Assembly: GCF_018334155.1 (NCBI RefSeq)
Contig: NZ_JAGXTP010000001.1
Span: forward strand, 992,001 to 1,056,000
Source: Devosia litorisediminis
GTDB lineage: Bacteria; Pseudomonadota; Alphaproteobacteria; Rhizobiales; Devosiaceae
Length of the DNA: 64,000 nucleotides
Direction: 5' to 3'
Part shown: in pieces, positions 18,193 through 28,489 of the stretch
Layout of the letters: each line of letters opens with the position of its first letter
Numbering within the stretch: the first letter of the stretch is position 1
Program-made: the position numbers and the translations under genes
The notes under the pieces: generated by a model
Told to the model about the DNA's origin: nothing
The model's input: only the letters and a program-made list of their open reading frames with translations
Databases searched by the model: none

Positions 18193-18759
18193 ATGAACAC
18201 CAAATTTGCAGCAGTCGTGACTGGCCTGACATTGGCCGCTACTCTCTTCTCGGTTGGCAATGCAGCCGCATTTGCCAGCTCCCGGTCGGTCGTCAGCTCG
18301 GAGCTGGTTACCCGCACCGCAGCGGTAACGCCACTGGCGATGCAGTTCTTCTGCGCCAAGAACAAGAGCGAATGCGCCAGCAGCGGCCGTAGCCAGGTGA
18401 CGATGTCGCCCAATCTGATGGCTGTGCTCAAGACCATCAATATCCATGTGAACCGCAGCATTCGTCCAAAGCGCGACACTGCCGATGTCTGGGAGTTGAA
18501 CCCAACGGCCGGCGATTGCGAAGACTATGTGCTGTCCAAGCGCAGCGCGCTGATCAGCAAGGGTGTTTCTTCGGGGGCCCTGCGCATCGCCTATACCCAT
18601 ACCCGCCGCGGCGAGCCGCATGCCGTACTGGTGGTCAAGACCAGCCAGGGCGATTACGTGCTGGATAATCTGAGCAACACGGTCAAGAGCCTGCGCGCAT
18701 CTGGCTACAAGATCCGCTCGATGTCTTCGTCGAACCCAAATCGCTGGATCGCTGGCTAA
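18193..18759 (+). CDS. Transglutaminase-like cysteine peptidase (BTLCP family)
   Basis: Exported 188-aa protein with a signal peptide ending near NAAAFA. The predicted triad of the bacterial transglutaminase-like cysteine protease family is complete: Cys109 in AGDCEDY, His143 in GEPHAVLVV and Asp158 in YVLDNL. Two earlier cysteines (FFCAKNKSECAS) may form a disulfide. Members such as LapG cut surface adhesins under c-di-GMP control, but this short, stand-alone form without LapD nearby is the common Hyphomicrobiales type of unknown target. GGGGA lies 8 bases before the ATG at 18193. Confidence 0.88.
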   Translation: MNTKFAAVVTGLTLAATLFSVGNAAAFASSRSVVSSELVTRTAAVTPLAMQFFCAKNKSECASSGRSQVTMSPNLMAVLKTINIHVNRSIRPKRDTADVWELNPTAGDCEDYVLSKRSALISKGVSSGALRIAYTHTRRGEPHAVLVVKTSQGDYVLDNLSNTVKSLRASGYKIRSMSSSNPNRWIAG

Positions 18760-18784
18760 GTCACGGTTTCAGCGTACAAAAAAC

Positions 18785-18820
18785 AAGAACCCCCAGGGCC
18801 ACGGCCGTGGGGGTTCTTTA
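18785..18820 (+). terminator. Rho-independent terminator
   Basis: An 11-bp perfect stem (AAGAACCCCCA / TGGGGGTTCTT) with a 12-base loop, ending in TTTA, lies 25 bp after the cysteine peptidase gene. The loop contains a further GGCC/GGCC pair. Confidence 0.85.
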
Positions 18821-19055
18821 TTGCATTCGGGCCATGCAGCGAATGCATGCCGATCGAGCGTTTACTTGGGGCGTCAAGATAACAGCAAATTGTCGAATGA
18901 ATTTGGTGACTTGGCGATGATGGACTGGATTGTCACATTTACCAATTGATTGGGATGGCTGTTGCTAGAAAGGTAAATGAAGTCTAAACGTTCGCTTGAC
19001 CGCACGACTAGGCAGGACTAGTAATTCGAGTGCGGGATCAATGTGAGGATTTGAG

Positions 19056-19409
19056 ATGCGTAAGCTGATCACGACTATTGCAACGGCTGGTGTGCTTGGT
19101 ATGGCAGCCATCTCCGCTTCGAATGCAGCTCCGGTATCCGGCTATGAAGGCCTCTACTCGGCAGTGTTTACATCGTGCACCATTCCAACGGGAACCGTGC
19201 CGACCTGTGAAACAGCGATCAATGCCTATGCGGGCGCTCTGGCGTCGGCTGTTGATCTGGAAGTGGCCAACGCGTCATTTACCGCCCTTCGCTCCGAAGT
19301 CTTTGCCGCAAACGCTGCGGATGAAGGATTCCAGGCTGAAATCGACGCGCTGTTTGAACTCTTGCTGCCAGGCTCTGGCGCTCTGGGCAATCCAGCCAGC
19401 CCACTCTAG
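19056..19409 (+). CDS. Small exported protein of unknown function
   Basis: A 117-aa protein with a signal peptide (MRKLITTIATAGVLGMAAISASNA). The mature chain of about 93 residues has two cysteines (FTSCTIPTG and VPTCETAIN) that could pair, and a helical Ala-rich second half. The end is GSGALGNPASPL. I do not recognise the family. AGGA lies nine bases before the ATG. It is a single-gene transcript with its own hairpin downstream and a 236-bp gap upstream. Confidence 0.65.
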   Translation: MRKLITTIATAGVLGMAAISASNAAPVSGYEGLYSAVFTSCTIPTGTVPTCETAINAYAGALASAVDLEVANASFTALRSEVFAANAADEGFQAEIDALFELLLPGSGALGNPASPL

Positions 19410-19428
19410 TCCAACGCGACCAAGCGAG

Positions 19429-19460
19429 CGCCTCAGAGTTTTCTGAGGCGTAGTTTGCTT
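19429..19460 (+). terminator. Hairpin after the small exported protein
   Basis: A perfect 9-bp stem, CGCCTCAGA / TCTGAGGCG, with loop GTTT, starts 20 bp after the stop. The following TAGTTTGCTT is only a weak T-tract. Confidence 0.6.
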
Positions 19461-19914
19461 GGTGTTGAAAGACCGGTTGGTGGTATGGCGCATCGTTGAT
19501 GCGTGATGCCGATTAGCGTGGCCACGCCCAGTAGGTGGGACAGTACGTGCTTTCTTGCTGGTTCCGGGACTGGATGCGCGGCGAGCTCAGTTAGTGCTGG
19601 CGCCAAATATTGCTGGCGCTTTTGCTGGGTGCGAATCCCATTTTGCGAGTAAAGCTCGCGTCTCGAAAATTCGTTAGTTCATTTTGATGCGTTGCCTGCA
19701 CTAGAGTGCGGCGGCGTATTTTTTTGATGTGAACGGACAGCTTTTCAATCTGCGTTATATTTCGGCCTTGTGACTAGTTGTTCGGCATTTCTACAATTAA
19801 CCGCAATGCCAGCTATGCAATTTTTGTGATTGGTCTTTCGGCCTGTTTTGTTATGATGGCGGGGCGGCACTAGTAGAGCGACTACCATACTGTAATGTAT
19901 AGGTGAGTATCCCG
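19461..19914. other. Gene-free stretch before the sugar transferase
   Basis: About 450 bp without a credible reading frame. Composition is richer in T than the surroundings, with runs such as ATTTTTTTG near 19719. It probably carries the promoter and leader of the sugar transferase gene, and a TATAGGTGAG segment sits just before that gene. I see no tRNA, no clear repeat and no recognisable riboswitch. Confidence 0.4.
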
Positions 19915-20721
19915 ATGGACAGATACGAGCGTGCGGATTACCGGGTCGTTAGTGGTCGTGACCGATTTGGTTACAGTGGTGCCGGTGCATCAGCGCCCGC
20001 CATCGAGCTGGACACCACCGAAAAGCCCGCGCGCCGTCAGGTGACCTTGCAGTCCGGCTTGCCGCTGACAATGATGGGCAATGATCCTGCCCCTCAACCC
20101 GAGCAGCCGCGCCGTCAGGTCGCGCTGGCAATCAAGAGAATTTTCGATGTTGTGGCCTCGGCTCTTGCGCTGGTGTTGCTGGCGCCGCTCGTGCTCATGG
20201 TGGCCATTGCCATCCGCATTGAGAGCCGGGGGCCGGCGCTGTTTCGTCAGAAGCGCGAAGGGCTTCACGGTCATGCCTTTATGGCCTTCAAGTTTCGTTC
20301 CATGCGTCTGGAAGTGTGTGATGCCTCAGGGGTTGCCCATACCGTCAAGGGCGATCCACGCATTACGCGGGTGGGGGCATTTCTGCGCAAGACCAGCATT
20401 GATGAACTGCCGCAATTGCTCAATGTGCTGATCGGGCAGATGTCGATTGTGGGACCGCGGCCGCACGTGCCGGGCATGCTGGCGGGGCCGCAACCCTATC
20501 GAAGCCTTGTGCCCTATTATGATCATCGGCTGAGCATGCTGCCCGGGATTACCGGCTGGGCCCAGGCCAATGGGCTGCGCGGTGATGCGTCCGATCCGGT
20601 ACAGGCCCGGGCCCGTATCGACCACGACCTGGCCTATATTGAGAACTTCTCGCTCATGCTGGATCTGCGCATTCTGGTGAAGACCATTCAGCAGGAGTTT
20701 TTCGGGGGAACAGGCAGCTAA
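19915..20721 (+). CDS. Polyprenyl-phosphate sugar-1-phosphate transferase (ExoY/WcaJ type)
   Basis: Starts polysaccharide repeat units by loading a sugar phosphate onto undecaprenyl phosphate at the inner membrane. The 268-aa protein has a 70-residue variable N-terminus and one membrane helix after KRIFDVVAS (ALALVLLAPLVLMVAIAI). The catalytic domain holds LFRQKREGLHG, FMAFKFRSM, FLRKTSIDELPQLLNVL, MSIVGPRPHV and LPGITGWAQ. This is the short ExoY-like form, not the long WbaP form. ATG at 19915 has AGGTGA eight bases upstream. No other polysaccharide genes adjoin; the sugar-nucleotide operon is 10 kb away. Confidence 0.92.
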   Translation: MDRYERADYRVVSGRDRFGYSGAGASAPAIELDTTEKPARRQVTLQSGLPLTMMGNDPAPQPEQPRRQVALAIKRIFDVVASALALVLLAPLVLMVAIAIRIESRGPALFRQKREGLHGHAFMAFKFRSMRLEVCDASGVAHTVKGDPRITRVGAFLRKTSIDELPQLLNVLIGQMSIVGPRPHVPGMLAGPQPYRSLVPYYDHRLSMLPGITGWAQANGLRGDASDPVQARARIDHDLAYIENFSLMLDLRILVKTIQQEFFGGTGS

Positions 20722-20941
20722 TCGTTAATGTCAGCTGCGTGGGGCCGTTGCCCCAAAGACCAGATTGCATCATGCCCTGTTTACGCAAACCCATCATGAT
20801 GGCGCGGCACCTGCTGGCGGCGCGGTTTTGTGGTGCGCCCGGGTGCTGGTGGACAGAATTGACGATGTGAAGATGGCAGGGGATCGGGCGGCTTTGCGGT
20901 GGCCCGGCCTGGCCAGAGGGCCGACAGTCTTGGAGTTGAGT

Positions 20942-21733
20942 ATGGTTGACGTTGTGAAGTTGCTGGATGCGGCCATTGCCGCCGGGGCGGAAATTCTGCG
21001 GATTTACGAGACGGATTTTGCGGTCTCGCACAAAAGCGACCAGTCGCCGGTGACCGAGGCCGATATTGCGGCCGAGAAGATCATTGTCGCGCAACTGCAA
21101 TTGATTGCGCCGGATGTGCCGATCGTGGCCGAAGAAGCGGCCGCGGCCGGGCAGGTGCCGGCGACTGCCGAGCGGTTCTTTCTGGTGGACCCGCTTGATG
21201 GCAGCAAGGAATTCATTACCAAGAATGGCGAGTTCACCGTCAATATCGGGCTGATCGAGCACGGCGTGCCGGTGCTGGGCGTGGTGTATGCGCCAGCGCT
21301 GGGTCGTATCTGGTGGGGCCAGCGCCAGGAGGGTGCCCATTGCGCCCAGGTGGTGGATGGAGCGTTGCAGGGGCAGCGCAAGATCAGCGTGCGCGAAGCG
21401 GCCGAGGCCGGCATTGACGTGGTGGGCAGCCGTTCACATGGCGCCAGTGACACCGATGCGTGGCTGCAGCGCTTTCAGGTTGCCAATTTCGTGCCGGCTG
21501 GCTCCTCGCTCAAATTCTGCCTTGTCGCTTCGGGGGAGGCCGATCTGTACCCTCGTCTTGGGCGCACCATGGAGTGGGATACGGCCGCCGGGGACGCGAT
21601 CCTGCGGGCTGCCGGTGGTCGGGTGCAGACGGTGTCCGGCGATGTGCTGTGCTACGGCAAGCGCAATCAGGGGCATGACACGGACTTTGCCAATCCGCAT
21701 TTCGTCGCGTTTGGCGATCCCAATCTGGCTTAG
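20942..21733 (+). CDS. cysQ: 3'(2'),5'-bisphosphate nucleotidase
   Basis: Removes adenosine 3',5'-bisphosphate formed when PAPS is used in sulfate assimilation. The 263-aa protein is of the inositol monophosphatase superfamily. The metal motifs are complete: [17 protein letters not shown], and [10 protein letters not shown] near the C-terminus. ATG at 20942 begins the family domain and has GGAG upstream; the frame is open further upstream without family-like sequence. It precedes cysD by 26 bases and is probably in the same operon. Confidence 0.93.
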   Translation: MVDVVKLLDAAIAAGAEILRIYETDFAVSHKSDQSPVTEADIAAEKIIVAQLQLIAPDVPIVAEEAAAAGQVPATAERFFLVDPLDGSKEFITKNGEFTVNIGLIEHGVPVLGVVYAPALGRIWWGQRQEGAHCAQVVDGALQGQRKISVREAAEAGIDVVGSRSHGASDTDAWLQRFQVANFVPAGSSLKFCLVASGEADLYPRLGRTMEWDTAAGDAILRAAGGRVQTVSGDVLCYGKRNQGHDTDFANPHFVAFGDPNLA

Positions 21734-21759
21734 GCCACACTGATCTCCGGAGCTTTATC

Positions 21760-22668
21760 ATGGCGCATGAGCGGATGACCCATTTGCAGTCTCTCGAGGC
21801 TGAGAGCATTGAGATTTTGCGGGAGGTTGCCGCCAGCTTTGAGCGGCCGGTGATGATGTATTCGATCGGCAAGGATTCCAGCGTCCTGCTGCATCTGGCG
21901 CGCAAGGCGTTTTATCCCTCCAAGATCCCGTTTCCGCTGCTGCATGTGAACACCACCTGGAAGTTCGCCGAGATGATCGCGTTTCGCGATGCGATGGCGG
22001 ACAAGCATGGCTTCGAGCTGATCAGCCATACCAATCCCGAGGGTCTGGCGGCCAATATCAATCCGTTCGAGCATGGCTCCTCGCGCTATACCGACATCAT
22101 GAAGACCCAGGCGCTGCGTCAGGCGCTCAACGCCGGGCAGTATGATGCCGCGATTGGCGGGGCGCGGCGCGACGAGGAGAAGAGCCGGGCCAAGGAGCGC
22201 ATCTTCTCGCACCGCAATGCCAGCCATGCCTGGGACCCCAAGAACCAGCGGCCCGAGCTGTGGCGGGTGTTCAACACGCGGCTGAACCCCGGCGAGAGCA
22301 TGCGGGTGTTCCCGATCAGCAACTGGACCGAGCTGGACGTGTGGACCTACATCTATGCCGAGGGGATCGAACTGCCCTCGCTTTATTTTGCCAAGCCCCG
22401 CCCTGTGGTGGAACGCTCGGGCACGCTGATTATGGTCGATGACGCGCGCATGCCGCTGGAGCCGGGCGAGACTGCGCGCATGGAAATGGTGCGGTTCCGC
22501 ACGCTGGGCTGCTATCCGCTGACCGGGGCGATCCGCTCCGATGCGGCCGATCTGGCCTCGATCATCATGGAGATGCAGGCCAGCCGGACCTCGGAGCGCG
22601 AAGGGCGGCTGATCGACAGCGACAGCGTGGGTTCGATGGAAAAGAAGAAGCAGGAAGGGTATTTCTGA
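21760..22668 (+). CDS. cysD: Sulfate adenylyltransferase subunit 2
   Basis: Catalytic subunit that joins sulfate and ATP to give APS. The 302-aa protein has the PP-loop [17 protein letters not shown], the [15 protein letters not shown] segment, [15 protein letters not shown], and a C-terminal [25 protein letters not shown] tail typical of CysD. Its TGA overlaps the ATG of cysNC, so the two subunits should be made together. Cytoplasmic. Confidence 0.97.
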   Translation: MAHERMTHLQSLEAESIEILREVAASFERPVMMYSIGKDSSVLLHLARKAFYPSKIPFPLLHVNTTWKFAEMIAFRDAMADKHGFELISHTNPEGLAANINPFEHGSSRYTDIMKTQALRQALNAGQYDAAIGGARRDEEKSRAKERIFSHRNASHAWDPKNQRPELWRVFNTRLNPGESMRVFPISNWTELDVWTYIYAEGIELPSLYFAKPRPVVERSGTLIMVDDARMPLEPGETARMEMVRFRTLGCYPLTGAIRSDAADLASIIMEMQASRTSEREGRLIDSDSVGSMEKKKQEGYF

Positions 22669-24557
22669 TGGATATCTCAGTGAACCCCGATACCGATATC
22701 GCCCTGTGGCTGCGCCAGCAGACCGACAAGTCGATGCTGCGCTTTCTGACCTGCGGCAGCGTTGACGATGGCAAGTCCACGCTGATCGGGCGGCTGCTCT
22801 ATGACAGCCAGCTGATCCTGGATGACCAGTTGGCGAGCCTGAAAAAGGAAAGCCATAACCGCCATGTGGGCGATGAGGGGATCGACTTCTCGCTGCTGGT
22901 GGACGGGCTGACCGCCGAGCGCGAGCAGGGCATCACCATTGACGTGGCCTATCGGTTCTTTTCCACCGACAAGCGCAAGTTCATCGTCGCCGATACGCCG
23001 GGCCATGAGCAATATACCCGCAATATGGCGACCGGGGCGTCCAATGCCGATCTGGCGCTGGTGCTGATCGATGCGCGCAAGGGCGTGCTGACCCAGACCC
23101 GCCGACACAGCTTCATCCTGTCGCTGATCGGGGTCAAGCATGTGGTGCTGGTGGTCAACAAGATCGATCTGGTCGATTACGATCAGGGCGTGTTTGACCG
23201 TATTGTTGCTGAATATCGCGCCTTTGCCGCGCCGCTGGGGTTCAAGACGCTGGAGGCCATTCCGGTCTCGGCGCTGCGCGGCGACAACATGCTGAGCCAA
23301 AGCCCGCGCACGCCCTGGTATGATGGCGCAGCGCTGGTGCCCTATCTTGAAGCCATTGATGTCAGCGAAGACCGCAGCGCCCAGCAGTTCCGCTTTCCGG
23401 TGCAATGGGTCAACCGGCCCAATCTGGATTTCCGGGGCTTTTCGGGAACGGTGGCGTCAGGGGCCATTGCCGTGGGCGATGAGGTGCTGATTGCCTCCTC
23501 GCGCAAACCGGCCGTGGTCAGTCGCATCGTTACCATGGATGGTGATCTGGACCATGCCCAGGCGGGGCAGGCGGTGACGCTGGTGCTTGATCGCGAGGTC
23601 GATATCTCGCGCGGCGATGTGCTGTCGCGTCCCGGCGAGACGCCGGAATATTCCAACCAGTTCCAGGCCCGCGTGGTGTGGATGGCCGAGGAATCGGCGT
23701 TTGTGGGGCGCTCCTATCTGCTCAAGGTGGGCGCGCAGATGGTGCCGGCCACCATTACCGATCTCAAATTCCGCACCAATGTGAACACGCTCGAGCAGAC
23801 CGCAGCGACCAAGGTCGACCTCAATGAAGTGGCCACGCTGACCATTGCCACGGACAAGCCCATCGCCTTTGACAGCTATGCCAGCAATGGGTTGACCGGC
23901 GGGTTCATTCTGGTGGACCGGCTGACCAATGCAACGCTGGGGGCCGGGACCATCGATTTTGGTCTGCGCCGGGCGCAGAACCTGACCTATCAGTCGTTCG
24001 ATGTGAACCGCGATGTGCGCGCTGCCATGAAGGGGCAGACCGCCCGCATCGTCTGGTTTACCGGACTGTCGGGTTCGGGCAAGTCCTCGATCGCCAATCT
24101 GCTGGAAAAGCGGCTGACCGCCGAAGGCCGCCACGCCTATATTCTGGATGGCGACAATGTGCGGCACGGGCTGAACCGGGATCTGGGCTTTACCGAAGCG
24201 GCGCGCGTGGAAAACATCCGCCGCGTGGCCGAAGTGGCCCGGCTGATGGCCGATGCCGGCCTGATCGTGCTGGTCTCGTTCATCTCGCCGTTCCGCAATG
24301 AACGGCGGCTGGCGCGCGAGATCGCCGGCGATATCGACTTTGTCGAGGTCTATGTCGACACGCCCATCGAGGTGTGCGAAGCGCGCGATCCCAAGGGACT
24401 GTACAAGCGCGCCCGGGCCGGGGAGATCGCCAACTTCACCGGCATTGACAGCCCGTTCGAAGAACCCAGCCAGCCCGAACTGATCCTGCACGGCGCCGAA
24501 CACGAACCCACAATCCTGGCCGACCAGCTCCACGACTGGCTCGCGGGGAAGGTCTAG
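22668..24557 (+). CDS. cysNC: Bifunctional sulfate adenylyltransferase subunit 1/adenylylsulfate kinase
   Basis: Fusion of 629 aa. Residues 1 to about 440 are the CysN GTPase that drives APS formation, with GSVDDGKSTLIGRLL, DTPGHEQYTRN and NKIDL. Residues about 455-629 are the CysC APS kinase with the P-loop GLSGSGKSS, LDGDNVRHGLNRDLGF and FISPFRNERR. With CysD it gives PAPS in two steps. The CysC C-terminus reads GIDSPFEEP as in active kinases. The fusion (NodQ type) is common in Hyphomicrobiales. The stop overlaps that of the convergent ROK regulator by four bases. Confidence 0.96.
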   Translation: MDISVNPDTDIALWLRQQTDKSMLRFLTCGSVDDGKSTLIGRLLYDSQLILDDQLASLKKESHNRHVGDEGIDFSLLVDGLTAEREQGITIDVAYRFFSTDKRKFIVADTPGHEQYTRNMATGASNADLALVLIDARKGVLTQTRRHSFILSLIGVKHVVLVVNKIDLVDYDQGVFDRIVAEYRAFAAPLGFKTLEAIPVSALRGDNMLSQSPRTPWYDGAALVPYLEAIDVSEDRSAQQFRFPVQWVNRPNLDFRGFSGTVASGAIAVGDEVLIASSRKPAVVSRIVTMDGDLDHAQAGQAVTLVLDREVDISRGDVLSRPGETPEYSNQFQARVVWMAEESAFVGRSYLLKVGAQMVPATITDLKFRTNVNTLEQTAATKVDLNEVATLTIATDKPIAFDSYASNGLTGGFILVDRLTNATLGAGTIDFGLRRAQNLTYQSFDVNRDVRAAMKGQTARIVWFTGLSGSGKSSIANLLEKRLTAEGRHAYILDGDNVRHGLNRDLGFTEAARVENIRRVAEVARLMADAGLIVLVSFISPFRNERRLAREIAGDIDFVEVYVDTPIEVCEARDPKGLYKRARAGEIANFTGIDSPFEEPSQPELILHGAEHEPTILADQLHDWLAGKV

Positions 24558-25771
24558 GCCAGGCCGGCAAAGTCGCTCTGGTCGATATCGTTGAGGGTCT
24601 TCATCATCAGGCCCTGAAAGATGGGTTCCTTTTCGTCGCGATGCGCGACGATTTCGGGCATGCCGTTGACGCGGCAGATCAGGGCACTGCTCAGTGCGGC
24701 GCTGATCTCGGCCTGCATCAGCGGGAAGGCGCGCGCGCCGGGTCCGACAATCAAGATGTGGGCGGGGTCGAAGACGGCCATCATGCGGCTCAGGCCAAAG
24801 CCGATAGCGCGTCCGGCCTGATTAAATGCGTGGGTAGCACTACGATCACCGCTCTGGGCGCGGGCGATCAGGCCTTCATATTCATGGGCCGGGACAGCGG
24901 GGGCCGGGGTGGCGGTTTCGGGGACCGAATAGGCGGCACGCAGCACGCCATAATCGGCGGCATAGGCCTCAACGCAACCCCGCATGCCGCAGCGGCACAA
25001 GGCGCCATTGGGAATGTGGTTCATGTGGCCGAATTCGGTTGCACCCTCATCGCTGCGGCCCAGGATCTGGCCGCGGAAGGTCATGCCCATGGCGACCGTG
25101 GAGCCAACAAAGACGGTGGCAACGCTGGCATCGTGCAGGGCAGGGTCGAGCCAGCGCGCGCCTTCCGCCAGCAACCGTCCGCGCTTGTAAAGCGTAACGG
25201 GCAGGGCGAGGCGGTCGGCCAGTTCGGCGCCGAAGGGTTTGCCCGCAAGGTGAGCGATGGGTGACCACTTCAGACCATGGGCCGAGCGGTCGAGAATCCC
25301 CTGCACGGAAATGGCGATCCGGCGAATTTCGGGGCCTTCTTCGGCATTGCGGCTTCTCAGGTGCTCCAGGCGTTCGGCGAGATAGTCCGTTGGCGAGGTC
25401 TCCAGGAAGGTGGTGGGGGTGATCGGGTTTTCGATCCGGTCGATCAGCACCCCGCCGTAATCGACCAGCGACAGACGAACGCGATTGACGTCGAGTTCGA
25501 GCAGCGCGGCCGCGCCGATAGTGCGATTGAAGCCCACCAGGGTAGCTGGACGACCACGTGCGCGCGCATCCGTCCGTTCGACCGCCGTCAGTTCGGTGAT
25601 GACGGACTGGGCAATCAGGTCGTGGGTGATCGCGGTAATGCTGGCGTGACTGAGCCCGGTTGCCGCCGCCAAAGCGGTGCGCGAGAGCGGGCCCTGCACG
25701 CGCAGGGCGCCCAGCACCAAGCCCCGGTTCTGTCGCCGGACGCTGTCGCTATCGCTGACGTTTCGCGCCAA
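24554..25771 (-). CDS. ROK family transcriptional regulator
   Basis: A 405-aa sugar-responsive repressor. The N-terminal winged helix (residues about 10-70) includes [23 protein letters not shown]. The ROK domain has the zinc motif in [20 protein letters not shown] and the following GCVEAY, plus [16 protein letters not shown] for sugar kinase-like ATP-fold strands. It lacks the kinase DGE pattern needed for catalysis, as in regulators such as XylR/NagC. It is divergent from the XylFHG-type importer and very likely controls it through the inverted repeat at 25821-25849. Confidence 0.92.
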   Translation of the reverse strand: MARNVSDSDSVRRQNRGLVLGALRVQGPLSRTALAAATGLSHASITAITHDLIAQSVITELTAVERTDARARGRPATLVGFNRTIGAAALLELDVNRVRLSLVDYGGVLIDRIENPITPTTFLETSPTDYLAERLEHLRSRNAEEGPEIRRIAISVQGILDRSAHGLKWSPIAHLAGKPFGAELADRLALPVTLYKRGRLLAEGARWLDPALHDASVATVFVGSTVAMGMTFRGQILGRSDEGATEFGHMNHIPNGALCRCGMRGCVEAYAADYGVLRAAYSVPETATPAPAVPAHEYEGLIARAQSGDRSATHAFNQAGRAIGFGLSRMMAVFDPAHILIVGPGARAFPLMQAEISAALSSALICRVNGMPEIVAHRDEKEPIFQGLMMKTLNDIDQSDFAGLA

Positions 25772-25820
25772 GCAATCGTCTCCTCACCTCAGGTCGCAAC
25801 ACACCATTCCTTGTCCGATA

Positions 25821-25849
25821 TCGCAAACTGTATTTATTTCAGGTTGCGA
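25821..25849. promoter_or_regulatory. Candidate ROK operator
   Basis: TCGCAAACTG (25821-25830), nine AT-rich bases, CAGGTTGCGA (25840-25849): an inverted repeat matching at 9 of 10 positions. It lies 50 bp from the ROK start and 150 bp from the importer start, in their shared promoter region. Confidence 0.65.
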
Positions 25850-25998
25850 AATTGATGTTGACTCAAATGCCGTGCCTATGCGACTTCTTTTTTCGAGCAG
25901 TGAAATTAATGCTCAGGGCGCCGGTGGAGGGGGCCCGCTGGGGTCAAACCACCGGCACGAATGTGGGCAGGAGGACTGGCCCACGAGGGAGGACTGAC

Positions 25999-27039
25999 AT
26001 GAATAAGTTTCTAACGGTAATGCTGTGCACGACCGTCATCTCCGGCTTTGCCGGCATGGCTCACGCAGCCGACGTTGTCGTCGGTGTGTCGTGGAATAAT
26101 TTTCAGGAAGAACGCTGGAAAACTGATGAGGGTGCCATCAAGGCTGTGCTCGACGCTGCTGGCGCCAAGTACATTTCGTCTGATGCCCAGTCGTCCGCTT
26201 CCAAGCAGCTGACTGACATCGAAAGCCTGATCAGTCAGGGTGCCAATGCCATCATCGTGCTGGCGCAGGACAGTGAGGCCGTTGGCCCCGCCGTGGCTGC
26301 TGCTGTCGCCGAAGGTATTGCCGTGGTTGGTTATGACCGGCTGATCGAAAATCCAGATGCGTTCTACCTGACCTTTGACAATAAGGAAGTGGGCCGTCTG
26401 CAGGCTGCCGGCGTCGCCGCTGTCCAGCCTGAAGGCAATTACGTCTTCATCAAGGGCAATTCGGCAGATCCCAATGCGGACTTCCTGTTTGCCGGTCAGA
26501 CGGAAGTGCTGCAGGCCGGTATCGATTCCGGCGCGATCAAGAATGTCGGCGAAGCCTATACCGACAACTGGAACCCAGAAGTCGCTCAGGCGAACATGGA
26601 ACAGTTCCTGACCGCCAATAACAACGAAGTCGATGCTGTCGTGGCGTCCAATGACGGTACTGCTGGCGGCGCCATTGCTGCGCTGGCCGCGCAGGGTCTT
26701 GCCGGATCGGTGCCGGTTTCGGGTCAGGATGGCGATCACGCCGCTCTGAACCGCATTGCATTGGGCACCCAGACGGTTTCGGTCTGGAAAGACGCTCGCG
26801 AACTGGGCAAGAAGGCCGCTGAAGTGGCACTCGAGCTGGCCGGCGGTACTGCGCTTGATGGCGTGACTGGTGTCGTGCCGTTCGCTGGTGGGCCCAAGGG
26901 CGTGGCGATGAATGCGTTCTTCATCGCGCCTGTTGCCGTCACCAAGGATAACCTCAACGTCGTTATCGACGCTGGTTGGGTGTCCAAGGATGTCGTGTGT
27001 CAGGGTGTAGCAGCCGGTTCGGTTGCTGCCTGCGACTAA
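25999..27039 (+). CDS. Sugar ABC transporter, periplasmic binding protein (XylF-like)
   Basis: Captures a sugar, probably a pentose such as xylose, in the periplasm. The 346-aa protein has a signal peptide ([23 protein letters not shown]), then the periplasmic binding protein type I fold: [68 protein letters not shown] and [15 protein letters not shown], close to XylF. GGGAGGA stands 5 bases before ATG 25999. Sugar identity is inferred from these motifs; no xylose isomerase or kinase genes are nearby. Confidence 0.88.
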   Translation: MNKFLTVMLCTTVISGFAGMAHAADVVVGVSWNNFQEERWKTDEGAIKAVLDAAGAKYISSDAQSSASKQLTDIESLISQGANAIIVLAQDSEAVGPAVAAAVAEGIAVVGYDRLIENPDAFYLTFDNKEVGRLQAAGVAAVQPEGNYVFIKGNSADPNADFLFAGQTEVLQAGIDSGAIKNVGEAYTDNWNPEVAQANMEQFLTANNNEVDAVVASNDGTAGGAIAALAAQGLAGSVPVSGQDGDHAALNRIALGTQTVSVWKDARELGKKAAEVALELAGGTALDGVTGVVPFAGGPKGVAMNAFFIAPVAVTKDNLNVVIDAGWVSKDVVCQGVAAGSVAACD

Positions 27040-27068
27040 GCCCGAGGCGCAATAGTCTCAAATAAGGT

Positions 27069-27096
27069 AGTGCCGCGGCGTTCGCGCTGCGGCACT
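27069..27096 (+). terminator. Intercistronic stem-loop after the binding-protein gene
   Basis: A 12-bp stem (AGTGCCGCGGCG / CGCTGCGGCACT, one G-U pair) with a TTCG tetraloop and no T-tract. Such hairpins between a binding protein and its permease usually protect the upstream mRNA, so the binding protein is made in excess. Confidence 0.65.
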
Positions 27097-27158
27097 GTCA
27101 TACAGGGTCGGTGCCGCCCGTAACGGGGCCGGGCGCCTTGCCTTTGGGGAGAATTCTC

Positions 27159-28478
27159 TTGGCTGATCAGTCTGCCATTCAAAATACCGTTCATCCCAGC
27201 TCCAATGTGCGCAATCCGCTGCAGCGGTTTCTGCTCGCGACCGAGCTGGATACGCGCCTGCTGGGCATGGTCGGCGCGCTGGCCATCATCTGGATCGGCT
27301 TTCATGTGTTTTCCGGCGGGTTGTTTCTAACACCCCGCAATCTCTGGAATTTGTCGGTACAAACGGCCTCGGTGGCCGTGATGGTCACCGGCATGGTGCT
27401 GGTGATCGTCACTCGCAATATCGACCTGTCGGTTGGCTCCATTCTTGGCCTGGTGGCCATGGTGATGGGCGTGATGCAGACCGATATTCTGCCCAATCAA
27501 TTGGGGCTAGGGCTGGGGCATCCGCTGATCTGGGTGCTCTCGCTGGGCATGGGCCTGCTCACCGGCGTGGCCATTGGCGCCTTGCAGGGCAGCATTATTG
27601 CCTATCTGCGCGTGCCGGCCTTCATCGTGACACTGGGTGGCTATCTGGTGTGGCGCGGCGCGGCCTGGTGGGTGACCATGGGGCGGACCGTGGCACCTAT
27701 GGATCCGATCTTCCAGTTGATGGGCGGCGGTCCGACCGGTTCGGTGGGCGAGCTGTGGAGCTGGGTCGTTGGTGTGCTGGCCTGTGCTGCCATTCTGGTC
27801 ATGCTGTATTTTGGTCGTCGGCAGCGCCTGCGGTTCAATTTTCCGCTGCGTCCGGTCTGGGCCGAAGCGTCACTGGCCGTTATGGGCTGTAGCCTCGCCA
27901 TCGGCGCGGTGTGGGTGGCCAATTCCTATCCCTGGCCGATCCGGATTGCCGAGAACTATGCTGAAGCCAATGGCATGGCCGTGCCCGAGGGCGGGCTGTT
28001 CATTGCGCATGGCATCGCCATCCCGGTGCTGATCGCGCTGGGCGTGGGTGTGGTGATGACCTTCATTTCGACCCGGACGCGCTTTGGCCGTTATGTGTTC
28101 GCCATGGGTGGCAATCCCGAGGCGGCCGAACTGGCCGGCATCAATACGCGCTGGGTGACGGTCAAGATCTTCATGCTGATGGGGGCGCTGTGCGCCATCG
28201 CAGCGGCGATCTCGTCGGCCCGCCTGAACGCGGCGACCAATGCCATGGGCACGCTTGATGAGCTCTATGTCATCGCTGCGGCAGTGATCGGTGGCACCTC
28301 ACTGGCAGGCGGCGTGGGCACGATTGCCGGCGCCCTGCTGGGTGCGCTGGTCATGCAGTCGCTGCAGTCCGGCATGGTGCTGATGGGGCTCGACAGTCCG
28401 TTGCAGTCGATCGTGGTCGGCATGGTTCTCGTCTTTGCGGTGTGGCTCGATACGCTCTACCGCCGTAACAAACACTAG
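27159..28478 (+). CDS. Sugar ABC transporter permease (XylH-like)
   Basis: Inner-membrane permease of 439 aa, with about 10 or more hydrophobic segments. [24 protein letters not shown] is the characteristic start of the RbsC/XylH family, and [13 protein letters not shown] is the cytoplasmic loop that meets the ATPase. The long central insert with extra membrane segments (about residues 200-300) is typical of XylH. TTG at 27159, with GGGGAGAA six bases upstream, is preferred as start. It lies between the binding protein and the ATPase genes. Confidence 0.9.
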   Translation: MADQSAIQNTVHPSSNVRNPLQRFLLATELDTRLLGMVGALAIIWIGFHVFSGGLFLTPRNLWNLSVQTASVAVMVTGMVLVIVTRNIDLSVGSILGLVAMVMGVMQTDILPNQLGLGLGHPLIWVLSLGMGLLTGVAIGALQGSIIAYLRVPAFIVTLGGYLVWRGAAWWVTMGRTVAPMDPIFQLMGGGPTGSVGELWSWVVGVLACAAILVMLYFGRRQRLRFNFPLRPVWAEASLAVMGCSLAIGAVWVANSYPWPIRIAENYAEANGMAVPEGGLFIAHGIAIPVLIALGVGVVMTFISTRTRFGRYVFAMGGNPEAAELAGINTRWVTVKIFMLMGALCAIAAAISSARLNAATNAMGTLDELYVIAAAVIGGTSLAGGVGTIAGALLGALVMQSLQSGMVLMGLDSPLQSIVVGMVLVFAVWLDTLYRRNKH

Positions 28479-28489
28479 GAGTCCTTGAG

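Noticed and set aside
19461..19914. Riboswitch or small RNA in the gene-free stretch
   Set aside because: No conserved riboswitch core or strong terminator-antiterminator pair could be recognised.
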